From Adiantum capillus-veneris (Eukaryota > Streptophyta > Polypodiopsida > Polypodiales > Pteridaceae): a stretch of DNA of 64,000 nucleotides. The stretch spans positions 111,189,469-111,253,468 of the forward strand of contig CM043951.1 in NCBI GenBank assembly GCA_014529385.2. Direction: 5' to 3'. The translations under genes were made by a program, and so were the position numbers. This document shows positions 1 to 11,642 of this stretch, piece by piece (position 1 is the first letter of the stretch; each line of letters opens with the position of its first letter). The notes under the pieces are model-generated. The model was not told the origin of the DNA and searched no databases. It worked only from the letters and a program-made list of their open reading frames with translations.

Positions 1-339
1 GGCGGCTCCCCTAGGAAAAAAATGGTATCCTAACTTATGTAGAAACATCAAGACATGACACGGAGTAGAAACTCATCGTTCATGGGGGTAACCGACTTAA
101 CCGTGGCTAGAAAGCCAATCATTATCATCAATTTATATCAAGGAGTCGGAGGTGTCTTGAGACAAGCTGTCTTAAGGATGATCAAACATATCTTTCCTAA
201 TTCAACTAGTTTTAACCCAAACAATTCTTTCCTACATTATAAACAAATGCACGCTGGAAGTTACCTTCCGTTTTCAGCCAGTTTATCCTTCTTACGTATG
301 CAATGCTAACTTATAAAAGAACTTAAACTAATTAAAGAC

Positions 340-525
340 TTAATTGAATAATGGGAAACCCACCTGGGATTGATTGGTCATCTGTTGTTGTGCTGGCGCC
401 TGAAGACTCTCCTCCGTAGGCCTACTACTAGGCCCGGCTTCGTCGTCATGCGATGCTCTAGTTCGTTTTGGAGCTACGTCCTCATCATCAGATGTAGGAT
501 TTTCTCGGGTCCTTTTTGGTATCAT
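340..525 (-). CDS. Short exon-like ORF, unidentified
   Basis: A 61-codon minus-strand ORF begins with an ATG and encodes a charged, low-complexity N-terminus: a basic KRTR block, an acidic SDDED run, a second KRTR block, then Ser/Pro/Gln-rich sequence. I recognise no domain. Near position 361 the minus strand reads CAG followed by GTGGGT, a good splice donor, so the last few codons may be intron. The sequence to its left does not read as protein. KRTR-rich starts like this occur in some plant Ty3 gag proteins, so it may be the first exon of a retroelement gag or of a small gene leaving the window on the left. It could also be a chance ORF. Confidence 0.3.
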   Translation of the reverse strand: MIPKRTRENPTSDDEDVAPKRTRASHDDEAGPSSRPTEESLQAPAQQQMTNQSQVGFPLFN

Positions 526-1049
526 AACTTCTTATCCTTATAAAAAGGACGTCTAATTATTAGGTAAATAGTTCAAAATCTAAACTTAACATTTGTATTT
601 AACCGTAACCCATCCAAGGTTAAATTTATAGTCTTAATTGGTAAATTCTTGACCTAGTAATTTCTTATTTGTCTATATAAGCATGATAACTTTTTCCACC
701 ACTTCCCTAAGGTTTTTCTAAGCTCTCCTAACTTTCTTATAATTTTCTATATCTTTTTCCTAATTTTCCCATCAACTTTTAAGCTAATAATCTACTTATT
801 TTGGGCTTAATATTTATTGTATTTAATTTCTCTTAAAGATTTCATTTTCTTAATTTGATATCATAGGTTTGCACTTACTATAATTTTTCTAAAAACTTTT
901 AACCACAAAGTTTATTTATTTTAATTAATCAATTGCTAAAAATAAGATTTTTGGTCCATTATAATTTACTAACCTCACTAATTAACTATGGTATATTTAT
1001 CACCAGTAGATAAGGATATTTTTTACCTCTGGTAATTATCTTATTATTT

Positions 1050-2890
1050 TCCAACTTAGTTATATAATTTTCATCTTCAATTTTCAGCTAAAATTAGGAT
1101 AATTTGACTTAAATAAATACTTATACTACTTTTTTAACCTTGATCTATTTATTATGGCCTCTTTATTATGTAAGATAACTGTGATAAATAGAATGTAATC
1201 ATATAGCATGATTTACTAATTTGCTGGTTGAAATTTCCACCAAAATTAGTATATTTTGACTTAGATAAATATGTATACTACGTTTCTAACCTTGGAATAA
1301 TTATCACGGCCTCCTTACCCTATACTATAGCTTTGATAAATAGCATGTAATCATATAGCATGATCTACTAATTTCCCTGTTTAGCTTTTAGCTAAAAATA
1401 GTGTAATTTTACTTAGATAAATATCTATACTACTTTTCTAACATTTTCATAATTATCATGGCCTCTTTACCCTATAATATAGCTCTGATAAATAGCATGT
1501 AATCATATAGCATGATCTACTAATTTCCCTCTTTAGTTTTTAGCTAAAAATAGTGTAATTTGACTTAGATAAATATCTACACTACTTTTCTAACCTTGGA
1601 ATAATTATCACGGCCTCCTTACCCTATAATACAGCTCTAATAAATAGCATGTAATTATAGTGCATGATTTACTGATTTCCCCCTTTAATTTATCCCTAAA
1701 AATAGCGTAATTTCACTAAGATAATTAGTTAAACTAATTATCGAAGATTATCATAATTATCACAGGTTATATAACATCTAATAAACCTCTAAAATTAACT
1801 CAATTCAATGTGAACCTATTTACTAATTTCCCTTATTTAAATGGCTCAAATATTAGAGTAATTTTGCTTAATTAATTAGCTACATTAATTATTTGATCTT
1901 ATCCTAATTATCACGGATTCTTTAACACCTAAGTAACCACTGATAAATATATCAGAGCAATTAAAATCATTCTACTAATTTCCCCTATTTAAATTTCTCA
2001 AAACATAGAGTAATTCTGCCTAATTAATTAGCTAGATTCATTATTTGAGCTTCTCCTAATTATCTCGGGTTTTTTTATACCTAATTAACGATTGATAAAT
2101 ATATCACATCAATTGAAATCAATTTACTAATTTCCCTTATTTAAATTTCTAAGAAAAAAAGTAATTCTTCCTAAGTAATTAGCTAGATTAATTATCTGAG
2201 CTTCTCCTAATTTTCACGGTTTTCTTAACATCTAATTAACCATTGATAAATATATCATAGTAATTGAATTCAATTTACTAATTTCCCCTATTTAAATTTC
2301 TCAAAAAACAGAGTATTTCTGCTAAATAAATTATCTAAATTAATTTTCTGAGATTATCATAATTATCACAAGTTCCTTTACACCTAATTAACTTCTGATA
2401 ATTATATCATAGCATTTGAAATCCATTTACGAATTTCCCCTATTTAAATTACTCAAAAAACAGGGTATTTTTGCTAAATTAATTAGCTAGATTAACTTAC
2501 TGAGCTTCTTCTAATTATCACAGGTTCTGGAACACCTAATTAACCACTGATAATTATATCACATCATTTGATTTTCATTTACTAATTTCCCCTATTTAAA
2601 TTACTCAAACAATAGGGTATTTCTGCTAAAATAATTAGCTAGATTAACTTTCTGATATTTTCCTTAATTATCACGGGTTCTTAAACACCTAAATAACCAC
2701 TGATAATTATATCACCTCATGTGAAATTCATTTACTAATTTTCCCTATTAAAATTGTTCAAAAAACAGAGTAATTATGCCTAATTAATTAGGAAAACTTC
2801 TCAGAAAATTATAGGATAATTTTCATAGATTAATAACTGTCTAATGCATCTTTGATAAATAATTCAACTTAATCTAATCCTAATTTCCGT
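1050..2890. repeat. AT-rich ~152-bp tandem repeat, about 11-12 diverged copies
   Basis: The phrase 'TTTACTAATTTCCC' or a close variant recurs at about 1212, 1363, 1515, 1667, 1818, 1972, 2123, 2274, 2425, 2577 and 2731, a step of 149-155 bases. Around it each unit repeats a 'TAATTATCACGG' phrase, a 'TGATAAATA' phrase and an 'AATTAATTAGCTAGA' phrase. The left units (about 1200-1700) are closest to each other and the right units form a second subfamily. No open frame spans it. It is either a short satellite or the tandem-repeat leader of a large LTR retrotransposon. Confidence 0.85.
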
Positions 2891-3175
2891 CTTAATATGA
2901 TAGGATAAATAATCAGCTTAGTATTACTAAGCTTAATTATAATAATCAGTAGAGATTAATTAATTTAGAGAGGTTTAAGGAGCATGCATAGGCCTAATCT
3001 TTGATTTATTAACAATTTATCTTAATCTAACCTTACTAATTAAGAAGGATTAGGTTAATTACCGTTAGGGTTAATCAATTAGTGATTAAACTCTAATGAT
3101 TTCTACGTAGTGTCTCTCTAGATGAGAGAGAGAGTAGCAAGGCTCCGAGCCTGTCCAAAATGTGAAGCTAGGGAT

Positions 3176-3186
3176 CCTATTTATAG
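3176..3186 (-). promoter_or_regulatory. Possible minus-strand TATA box
   Basis: The minus strand reads CTATAAATAGG, close to the plant TATA consensus and typical of LTR promoters. A pyrimidine-rich CTCTCTCTCATC stretch lies about 50 bases downstream on that strand. The next start codon on the strand is at 525, past the tandem repeat. Only the match and its orientation are seen; promoter function is inferred. Confidence 0.3.
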
Positions 3187-3424
3187 TTTTCTGGCACTCT
3201 TAAGCTCTCACAAGCTTAAAAAGCAGTTGCTTGTAGTTCAAGCAGCCCCCTACAGGTCAAAAAATGACCCCTGCTGCGAAATGAGTCCTTGGCAGGTCAG
3301 TGATGACCCTCCCATTACCTGCCAGCTTTTAAACTGTCAATTTTGCTATAATTTGACCTATTTTTGCTTAATTGGTAAATATCTTGTAAATATCTGGGAG
3401 ACCTTTAATAAAGTCTATGCTTAA

Positions 3425-4371
3425 ATGATTACTATAACCCTTCAATTTTTCTATTTTACTCAATTCACAGTGTAAACTTCCAGGGGTCATAACTATGCCA
3501 GTTTTTATCGGAATTCAATTCTGAAAATTTATAGCCCGGGGTTTGCTGTGCTTAAGATTCCAAAAATACCAATATTTTCCATGGTCGGACAATTCTACAT
3601 TGCTTTTTCAATAATCATATTAGTTTGATTAAGCTTTATACAACCTTTAAGGTTTCAGAAACTGGAAACCTTACAAACATATACATGGGATCAACCCTTC
3701 GAAAGGAAAATTTGGACAAGAAAAAACTTGCATGTTCTTCCTAATCGATACTGAATGTTATTAATAGAGAAGCATCATTGACAAGGAATTGCAGAGTCTA
3801 AAGTATTGTACAGATAGCCAGCCATAGACCAATCTAAAGTGCAAGCAATCAACCAAGTGAAGAGCTGAAATAGTCAGAGTAAGACTCGACAGAGTGAACT
3901 CAAAAGGTAAAAGGTTTGGATTTGTAGTGGTGTATTAATGGATTGATGTATTTGAGATCGGGAAGAAACCTTCAAAGAGACAAGAAAACACCAGGAGATC
4001 AGGTCAGCATAGTGTCTATAGAAGAGAGTGTGACCCAATGAAGGGTAGATCCACTAGCTTCAATCATAGAGGACGGAAGTGGGATCGACACCTCCTCTGA
4101 ACAATCCTTTTATCTCATGGCGGACTGAATCATGGTGATGAACCAGACAATCCAAGGAGAGGGAGGGAGCACCTCTAGAAACCCTCCTCGGACTTGTTCT
4201 CTTATGAGGGAAGCCTCATAATATATGCTGTCAAATATGGACGTGAGTATAAGACAATAGAAAAGTAGAGGTAGCGAGATTGATGGCCACTAGGGTGATC
4301 CCAGTAGAACTCGCTAACACTCAAGGACTAAACCCTACCCCCACAGTAAATCTATTAATCCCTTCAAAGAA
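3425..4371. other. No gene seen; probable leader of gypsy-1
   Basis: No convincing ORF, tRNA or repeat is visible. Its place directly before the gag relic suggests it holds the 5' leader, and perhaps remains of the 5' LTR, of the gypsy element. I could not find a TGGTATCAGAGC-type primer site or a sequence matching the region after 14354. Confidence 0.4.
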
Positions 4372-6290
4372 ATGGAGGATGAGATCGGAATCTCAGCCAG
4401 GGAAACTAGAATGGTAGACATACCAACCTTTCCTTCATATCTCAATACAGATCCAAAAACGCTACAATCATGGTTGCGACCTACGGTGACCAGAGAACAA
4501 GAGTTCTATAGAGGTGAAGCCCCTGTTACAAATAGTTCATATGTGACTCCTATAGTTTCACCTATGCCCACGTACTCTTTATACCAAGGAAAGCAAGGGA
4601 CCAACCAAAATCCCAATCCCCGCAAGATTTCCCTATCCGGAGAGAATCAAGACAGAAAGAGGGTTTGTAAGGGAACTACCTGTGGAAAGGTCATACAGAG
4701 GAATTGGATGGGAGGCGTAGTTGACGAAAGATTGAGACATGAACAAGACCCTGTGAGGAGAGAGGGACATGGAGATTCTACGGTTCAACTGGTAGAACAA
4801 AGACGTGTAAGACCATCTCAAGTCCACAAATGGGTACACAAGAGGTATTCAAGAGAATGAGATCCTAGAGATCATGTGGCAACATTTTTGCGAGTGATCC
4901 GAGTAGAAGAGGTTAGAGACGTTGATACACAATTTGCTGGATTTGGATTCACCTTAGAGGAAGACGCTGCCACATGGTTTGACTCTATGGAAAGACAAGA
5001 TTTTGGGACCATTCAAGAAGTCTTTGATGAGTTCATGGAAGAATTCTCTCAAAGAGGGATAGCTCACAATACTGTCTCTTAAATCCACAAGTTTAAACAG
5101 AAAGTGGAGAATCTGCTAGGAAGGCAGCCCTTCGACTGAAACGATACGTGAAGTTTTGCCCAATGAAAGAACTACCTACTCAATCTAGACTAATGTTGAT
5201 ATTTATCCAAGGATTGAGAAATGCATATCTTAAAAAATATTTGCATATGAAGAAAAGCCCTACTCTAAATGAGTTAACCAAAGAGGCTTTGTTCCTTGTA
5301 GATAACTCTGAGATCTATAGAGTCGGAGATCTAAGGGACAGAGAGGATGATGATTCATCTCAACAAAGTGGATCAAAAATAGGAAGAATTGTACAACGAA
5401 ATGAACTGGGAGTAAACCAAGAGCGACCATTAGAGGAGGTGCTAAAGAGGATTAGCCCATTTGCCAAGACACACGCTAAACCTTTACAGTGGTGCGCCAT
5501 GGAACAAAAATGGACAAATCATGTTACTGAGGAATGCTACTACAACAAAGGGTACATGAAAGAACGACAATATGTTTCTCAACCGCAAGTAGCACCACCT
5601 CAAGTGCCACATGTACCTAGATATAGTGTGGAAAATTTTCCAGGACCAATTGGGGTTGAAAGACCACATCCAATTTTAGGACAACAACTACCACTCCTAG
5701 GAACCAGACCGATAGGTGTAAGATACACGCCCGTTGTGGAAGAAATAGAGGAACAAGCCTTAGTGACTGTCCCTGTCTATTATGAAGAACTGGTTGAAAC
5801 AATGGCCGGCCCAACATACTACCCACCAAAAGAGCCGAGAACACTGAAACCATGAAGTATGATTGGCAATGTTGAACCCCCAACCGCAGCATAGGCTGCA
5901 GGAGAGAGTAGATATAGCTTGGACAAAAGAACATTGTTGTTCATAGCCAATGGGGTTTCAATGGACATAGACCAACTTATCAATAGAGGGCTACCCAAGG
6001 AGCTCCACGAAAACCACTGGGACCTTGCTATAATTGTGGGGGCGACCATATTGTCTAGATTGCAACGTCACTCATTTTATTGCCAATTGCCCAAAAAATC
6101 CAAACAAAACAGTGAAAGCAACCATAAACCTTTTGGTGGCTATCCCTTCAAGCGGTGGTTCCAAGAATGAAACAATTATACCAATACAGGTCATCACACA
6201 AGCTCAGGCTCAAAACAAAAAAGATGGACTTAGAAATGAAGAAACAGGAGGTAAAACACCTAGAATTGAACCAAAAAGTCAATGAAACAT
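4372..6290 (+). pseudogene. gag: gypsy-1 gag relic (capsid-like domain and zinc knuckles)
   Basis: Gag would package element RNA in cytoplasmic particles. The N-terminal segment (4372-4860) is Pro/Arg-rich with no clear domain. The capsid-like core follows in another frame at 4876-5082, with the hallmark FTLEEDAATWFDSM and FDEFMEEFSQR phrases of retrotransposon gag. It continues in a third frame at 5148-5855. Two zinc-binding motifs are visible: WCAMEQKW..H..EEC near 5494-5532, and CYNCGGDH near 6027-6050, whose last Cys (ANCPKNP) is reached only after a frame change near 6055. At least three frame changes plus stops make it non-functional. Confidence 0.8.
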
Positions 6291-7285
6291 GTGGAAAGCT
6301 AGAAAAGCACCAGTAGAAGTTAGGAAAGAACGATAACAAAATGTCATATAACAGAAGAGTTATAGCGGGGCTAGAAAAAATTAAAAACGAGCACTTCAAA
6401 AGCCAAAAACACCAACAAAGATTGAGCTTGAGAAGAAAGCAAAATCCAAAAGTGCGGGATCGGGCGGATCGGTACTAGTGGAAAAGGAAAATGAACATCT
6501 AGATGCACTCTTGAAAGCATACGACTCCATGCTTAAAATTGACCAAACTTAGGAGCAAAAATGGATGACATATCCCTATGCTGAGTTGGAAAAATAGAGA
6601 TTGGAAATGTGCCAAAAGATGATCAAAACTGCGCAAAATTTACTGGAACTAACTCCGAGGAAACATGTGGAGGAGGTAGAACTTTCAGGGCCAATAACAA
6701 GGAGCCCTCCCAAACATGGATCGGACCGACTAATTGTTAGTCGAGAAATTGAATTAAAACCTGAACATTCAATCGAAAGACTTGGCATAGTGTCAAACAC
6801 AATAGACTCAACATCAGAAGGGTTTCAACCTACCCCACTTGAATTGTATAAAAGCGATGAGGGTTTTAATGATCTCTGGAGACAGATAAGGGAAACCAAT
6901 GAAGCTAACAAACTAAGCCAACGGGTTAACAAAACTAGTATGGGAGAAGATGATATGTTGGGATAGCCAACCTAGATCTTTGAAAATGTTACCATCCTTT
7001 ATGGGAGAGTATGAAGCAAAGTCAGACGTGAAAGTTGTACCATCACAGCAACTCGTTACAAGGAAGGGCATGGACTCCCAGAGGTTGATAACACTCTTAT
7101 CAACTCGAGTAACTTGTACCATTACTCTCACTGAGCTTCTTAGATTGAGACCTAATATGTGGAATATGGTAGGAAAATGTCTTGAAAAATTTGGAGTAAG
7201 GGATCCAAATAACGAATGCAGGAAGGCATCAGAGAATTAGAAAAGCCTTAGGTAACATGCAACCAATGTCTTTTAAAAAGGTAGG
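6291..7285 (+). pseudogene. pol: gypsy-1 gag-protease spacer relic
   Basis: This stretch between the zinc knuckle and the protease keeps open blocks at 6601-6966 and 6950-7240, rich in Glu, Lys and Ser, with phrases such as PLELYKSDEGFNDLW. I recognise no catalytic domain. Placement says it is the linker of the gag-pol polyprotein. Several stops interrupt it. Confidence 0.5.
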
Positions 7286-7675
7286 AGAATACTGCAAAGA
7301 AGAAGATGGCAATACCACACTCCTAGTGGAATTAGAAGGTGTTACCACCATGGCTATTCTTGATAGTGGAGTGTGGGAGTAGCCATCGTGACAAAGGATG
7401 TATGGAAGAAATGGGGACAACCGGCTTTGAAAACCACTAGAATGAAACTGCAACTGGCTGATGGTTATATGGAGAGACCCATCGGACTTTTGGAGAAAAT
7501 ATTTGTTAATTCTTGCGGAATCGAGTACGCACATACCTTTGCTATACTGGATTTTGGCAAGAAAAATAACTACGACATAATACTTGGACAACCCTGCATG
7601 AGACAATTAAGATGCTTCACGATTGGGGCTATAATCACATATACCTCAAACACATGGAAACTACTACACAAATAG
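7286..7675 (+). pseudogene. pol: gypsy-1 aspartic protease (retropepsin) relic
   Basis: A retropepsin would cut the Gag-Pol polyprotein. The active-site triplet Asp-Ser-Gly is at 7362-7370, within an LDSG context after a hydrophobic strand. A one-base change and a TAG follow, and the frame resumes at 7373. The second half has LADGYMERPIGLLEK and ends with the conserved hydrophobic NYDIILGQP flap-strand phrase and MRQL, as in Ty3-type proteases. Length (about 125 residues) is normal for the family. The frameshift right after the catalytic triplet makes this copy inactive. Confidence 0.85.
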
Positions 7676-8789
7676 ACCTTAAAGACCATAGCTACAAAGA
7701 TGTCAACAGAACACCCGGTAGAAGAATTCAACTCTGCCACTATAGTAGGGTCAAAACTTCCCAAGTGGTTAGGAAAGCCGAAGGAGTTATGGATGTGTGG
7801 GGCATCCAATTTTGGAAGCCCAAAACGAGAATAATGTATTCTAGACAGAGCAATCAAAAATACAGAATACATTCTAGAACCTTTTCCAAAAGAGTCCTTA
7901 GAACCATTAGAACATTAGAATGGACACATATTCTGTCAACCCTAGATGTGTGTGCTATGGTGGAGGGACCGACGAGGAAGTTTTGTGACCAGGATGGGTA
8001 TGATGTACTTCCATATTACATGGTTGCACTAATGAAAGAGAATGATTACAAAATCTTGGATCAATTAAGAAAAATAAAAAATAGGCAAGAAATGAATGGA
8101 GAGCTGTTCCACGATTCTATAGACCATCTTGAACGGGATGACGATGCAGATAACAAATGTTTTGACAACCCTAATGAGCTAGAGGAAAGCCTACCTCATG
8201 TAAGGTTTTACAATTTTCCAAATCAAAAACCAAGACGTCAAGCACATTACAAAAAACGAAGAAACTCAGAAGGCCAGAAAGAACCCAATGCCAATCATTA
8301 AAAGTAAAATAGAATTCTTATCTTTGGTAAAGGAAAAAGACTGCATTAAAAACGAAATATCAGCTCAGTTCTTTCAAGATAGAGACTTAAGGACAAAGAC
8401 AGGCCTAGGGATGTGACAGAAATAAAGGAAAGGTTAAAAGCAAAAACTAAAACAAAAAAAGGGGAAACAGAATCAAAATTGGAAGAACCAAAAATGACTA
8501 AACTTGAACGTAAGAAAAGGTACCAAGAGCTCAAGAAAACTCTAAGGGAAGTCTAGACAACCGAAACAGACGATAGAGAGGATGAGAAAGACAAGAGCAG
8601 AAACAATAGGAGTGTACCATCCCTTTACAAAAAGTTCACAATTCAAGATCGAAAAATAGTGCTAACACAACCCATAAGAGAGCGATGGGAGAAAGAGTCT
8701 TATGATGGGCCAGAAGATGCAAAGAAAGTAGACTTAGCAGAACCTGGAGAAACACCTTAACCTGTATACATAGCAACAGACCTAAGTTG
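7676..8789 (+). pseudogene. pol: gypsy-1 protease-RT spacer relic
   Basis: The polyprotein linker between protease and RT is partly open (7612-8301), with LKDHSYKDV near its start and a Lys/Arg/Glu-rich tail. From 8300 to 8790 it is highly charged (KEKDRPRDV-like) with several stops. I see no catalytic motif. Phrases before 7720 resemble the segment that follows the protease in related plant gypsy polyproteins, which supports the placement. Confidence 0.5.
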
Positions 8790-9740
8790 AGACGAAGAGG
8801 AGGAACTTCTCAGCGTTCTTCAGGAATATAAGGATGTGTTTGCATGGTCTTACAAGGACCTAAAGGGAGTGGATCGGACAATATGTCAGCATACTATCCC
8901 GTTAAAACCTGATGCAAAGCCAAGTAGACAACAACCTTATACGTACAATGATACCTTTGCAAAGCGTATCAAGGAAGAGATTGATAAACTTAGGGAAGTG
9001 GAGTTTATTTATGAGATAGAACACAGTGACTGAGTATCCCCAATCATTGTTGTACCTAGAAAGAATGGTAAACTTTGAGTATGCGTAAACCTCAAATAAG
9101 TCAATGCAGCCACAATAAGAGATAACTATCCCTTGCCAATTACAGACCATGTCCTTGAATGAGTGGCAGCAAAGCATGCATATTTCTTCTTGGATGGGTT
9201 CTCTGGTTACAATCAACTGGAAATTGCACTCGAGGATCAATATAAAATGGCGTTGACACAGAATGGGGCATATTTGCATATCGGGTCATGCCATTTGGGT
9301 TAACAAATGCACCTGCCACCTTTCAAAGATTGATGGCACATGCCTTTAAGGAGTATTTGAGGAATTTCTTAGAAGTCTATATGGATGATCTATGTGTACA
9401 CTCTCTGCAAAGAGAAGAACATGTGTAACACCTCAAAACGGTATTCGAGAAATGCAGGACATATAGGATTTGCCTCAATCCAGAAAAACGCGCTTTCATG
9501 GTAAGACAGGGACAAATCTTAGGGCATATTGTCTCGGAACATGGAATTTCCACAGATTTGGATAAGATTAAGGTGATTATTGAAATGCCTAAGCCGATCA
9601 ATGCAAAGCAAGTACAATGCTTCATGGGACATTGTGGTTACTACAGGAGGTTCATACACATGTACGCAATTATTACGCAACCACTGTATAGACTTCTTTC
9701 AAATGGACAAATAAATGAGAGAAATATTTTAAGAAATTAA
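8790..9740 (+). pseudogene. pol: gypsy-1 reverse transcriptase relic
   Basis: RT copies element RNA into DNA inside particles. It begins with the EYKDVFAWSYKDLKGVD entry phrase at about 8824. VSPIIVVPRKNGKL follows at about 9036, DNYPLPIT near 9121, FLDGFSGYNQ near 9184, VMPFGLTNAPATFQRLM near 9285, and the catalytic YMDD at 9378-9389, intact. The palm and connection (GHIVSEHGIS, GHCGYYRRFI) run to about 9720. In-frame stops sit where relatives have Trp or Arg: TGA after IEHSD, TGA after NGKL, TAA after NLK, TGA after VLE. A frameshift lies near 9265. The Arg losses fit CGA to TGA change. Confidence 0.9.
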
Positions 9741-10151
9741 AAGATGCCCTTGTATCCGCTCCAGTGCTACGAGCACCTGATTGGGAAAAAATTTTCACGT
9801 TCATATAGTTGCTTTTGCATTTGCTATTGGTGCTGGATCTCAACCGGGAGAAGGAACTATGGATTCCCAGTCAGCTATTCTAGTTGACAACTAAATACTA
9901 CTAAAAGGAATTACACCACCACTAAGAGAGAAGGACTTGGAATGATTTATACCGTTAAGAAATTTTGGCACTACCTACTCGCGAATAAGTTTGTGTTTTT
10001 CATAGAGAATCAAGCCCTTTTATACCTTGTTAACAAACCATGCAATACTGGACAAATCGTAAGATGGTTCATAATATTGTTAGAGTTTGACTTTACAGTA
10101 GTGGTAAAGAAGGGAAAGACACACCTTCGTGCAGATCACCTCTCTCGATAA
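9741..10151 (+). pseudogene. pol: gypsy-1 RNase H relic
   Basis: RNase H removes template RNA during reverse transcription. The start (KLKDALVSAPVLRAPDW) is joined to the RT end. The first catalytic Asp region, normally an HVDAS-like strand, reads IVAFAFAIGA near 9805-9830, so the first acidic residue is gone. Two stops and frame changes follow. The C-terminal half (9942-10151) is clean, with the conserved FIENQALLYLVNKP strand and terminal GKTHLRADHLSR, where the HLSR end and the acidic Asp are kept. Confidence 0.85.
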
Positions 10152-10332
10152 CCTAATGGAGACGATCCAGAGGGAGTGAATGATGGCCTACCTGATGCAT
10201 ACCTTTTCAATATAGAAATGGTACCTAAGTGGTCTCAAGAGATTGTCAAGCTACTATCACATGGTAGAGAATTTGATAAAATGGACCTAGAACTTAAACG
10301 ACCAACGATTTGTCAAGCTAAAAAACTTTCAG

Positions 10333-10560
10333 TTGGTTGGGGGACGTTTATATAATCTAGGTTCCGATGACATTCTTAGAGTGTGCATAAACCCTGAGGA
10401 ATATGAAACATATTTGTTGGAAGCGGATATACAAACAGTAATGTTTCCTTCTTCAGCAACAAAAACCTTCCAGAGACTGCGGCAATTGGGAGTGTATTGG
10501 CTGACTATGCGTATCGATGTTCATGAATATGTCACTAGTTGTGTCAAATTCAGATCAAGC
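10333..10560 (+). pseudogene. Degenerate extra H2C2-like domain before the integrase
   Basis: The frame opens with LVGGRLYNLGSDDILRVC, the usual lead-in to an integrase zinc-binding (HHCC) domain. It is followed by LLEADIQTVM...TKTFQRLRQLGVYWLTMRIDVHEYVTSCVKF, which lines up with the standard HEAH..GH...GLWWPTL..DA.EY...C..C pattern. The His pair is replaced by Asp and other residues, and the second Cys is lost (CVKF). A complete HHCC domain occurs again 300 bases on (10726-10960), so this looks like a decayed tandem copy or the seam of a recombinant element. Confidence 0.6.
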
Positions 10561-11583
10561 CCACCCATTGAACATGCCACATTGTTTCAAATAACACTTA
10601 TGCCAGCATGGAGTCAATACATTCTTGACTATTTGGAAACGAAAACAATTCCTGAAAATATCACCAAAACATGACAGAAAACGATAGAAACAAAAGCACT
10701 CAATTTCACTCTTATTGAAAATTAGTTGTATAGAAGCGGAAAAGATAACCAGCTTAGGCTGTGTGCAACAGAGAACATGTATGTTCCAATCTTGGAACAA
10801 GCACATGGAGGGATTAGTGGAGGCCATTCCTCACAAGAGAAGACAAAAAAAATTGTACTAACATTGGGATTATGGTGGCCAAGATTACATATGGACGCCA
10901 ACGAGTATACAAAACGATGTGAGTGTTGTCAAAGAACCAACGTACGGATAAAACGGGATGAGATGTCCTTACGGCCAATGATGGGATCTAGAACCTTTGC
11001 CAAGTGGGGAATAGACTTCGTAGGGCCAATATCACCCCCTGCATACAAAACACATGCCTAGTATATCATTGTAGCCACAGACTATCAAACAAAATGGGTA
11101 GAAGCTAAAGCTACACCAAAGGCTGATGCCAGGACTACTACACAGTTTTTGTATGAAAATATCTTTGTGAGATATGGTCTACCTATAGAAATTGTCAGTG
11201 ATCGAGGCACACATTTCATGAATGAGACAATAGAAAATCTTCTTGAATATTTCATGATAGTTCATAGGAAGTCAGCTCCCTACCACCCACAGGATAATGG
11301 TCAAGCCAAGGCCACAAAAATGACTCTATGTACAATTCTAACAAAGATAGTATCAGAGTCTAGAATGGATTTAGATCAGAAACTACATTCAATTGTATGG
11401 GCATATAGAATAGCTTACAAAACCTCAATAGGCACAACATCGTACAACATGGTGTTTGGACTTAATGCTATATTGCCTATGGAATTTCTAATACCAACCC
11501 TAAGAATAGCAAAATATCTTAAGTGGACTGGTCATGAAATGTCCTCACGTATAGATGATCTTGAACAGCTAGATGAGCTTTGC

Positions 11584-11601
11584 TTAACACTAGGTTGGTA
11601 A
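11584..11601 (+). repeat. Left terminal inverted repeat with target TTAA
   Basis: TTAACACTAGGTTGGTAA is the exact reverse complement of 12913-12930. Confidence 0.9.
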
Positions 11602-11621
11602 TGGGCCACTTTTGTGTCCTG

Positions 11622-11642
11622 GGACACTTTTATGTCCTGTTA
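11622..11642 (+). repeat. Subterminal direct repeat, left copy
   Basis: Identical over 21 bp to 12890-12910, in the same orientation. GGACA and TGTCC arms flank CTTTTA. In CACTA elements, subterminal motifs bind the TnpA protein; that role here is inferred. Confidence 0.75.

Noticed and set aside
55-309. Plus-strand 84-codon ORF at the left edge
   Set aside because: No domain, irregular composition, no support on either side.
3122-3424. Plus-strand 100-codon ORF with several Cys
   Set aside because: It overlaps the minus-strand TATA region and reads like LTR or promoter DNA; the Cys spacing fits no known finger.
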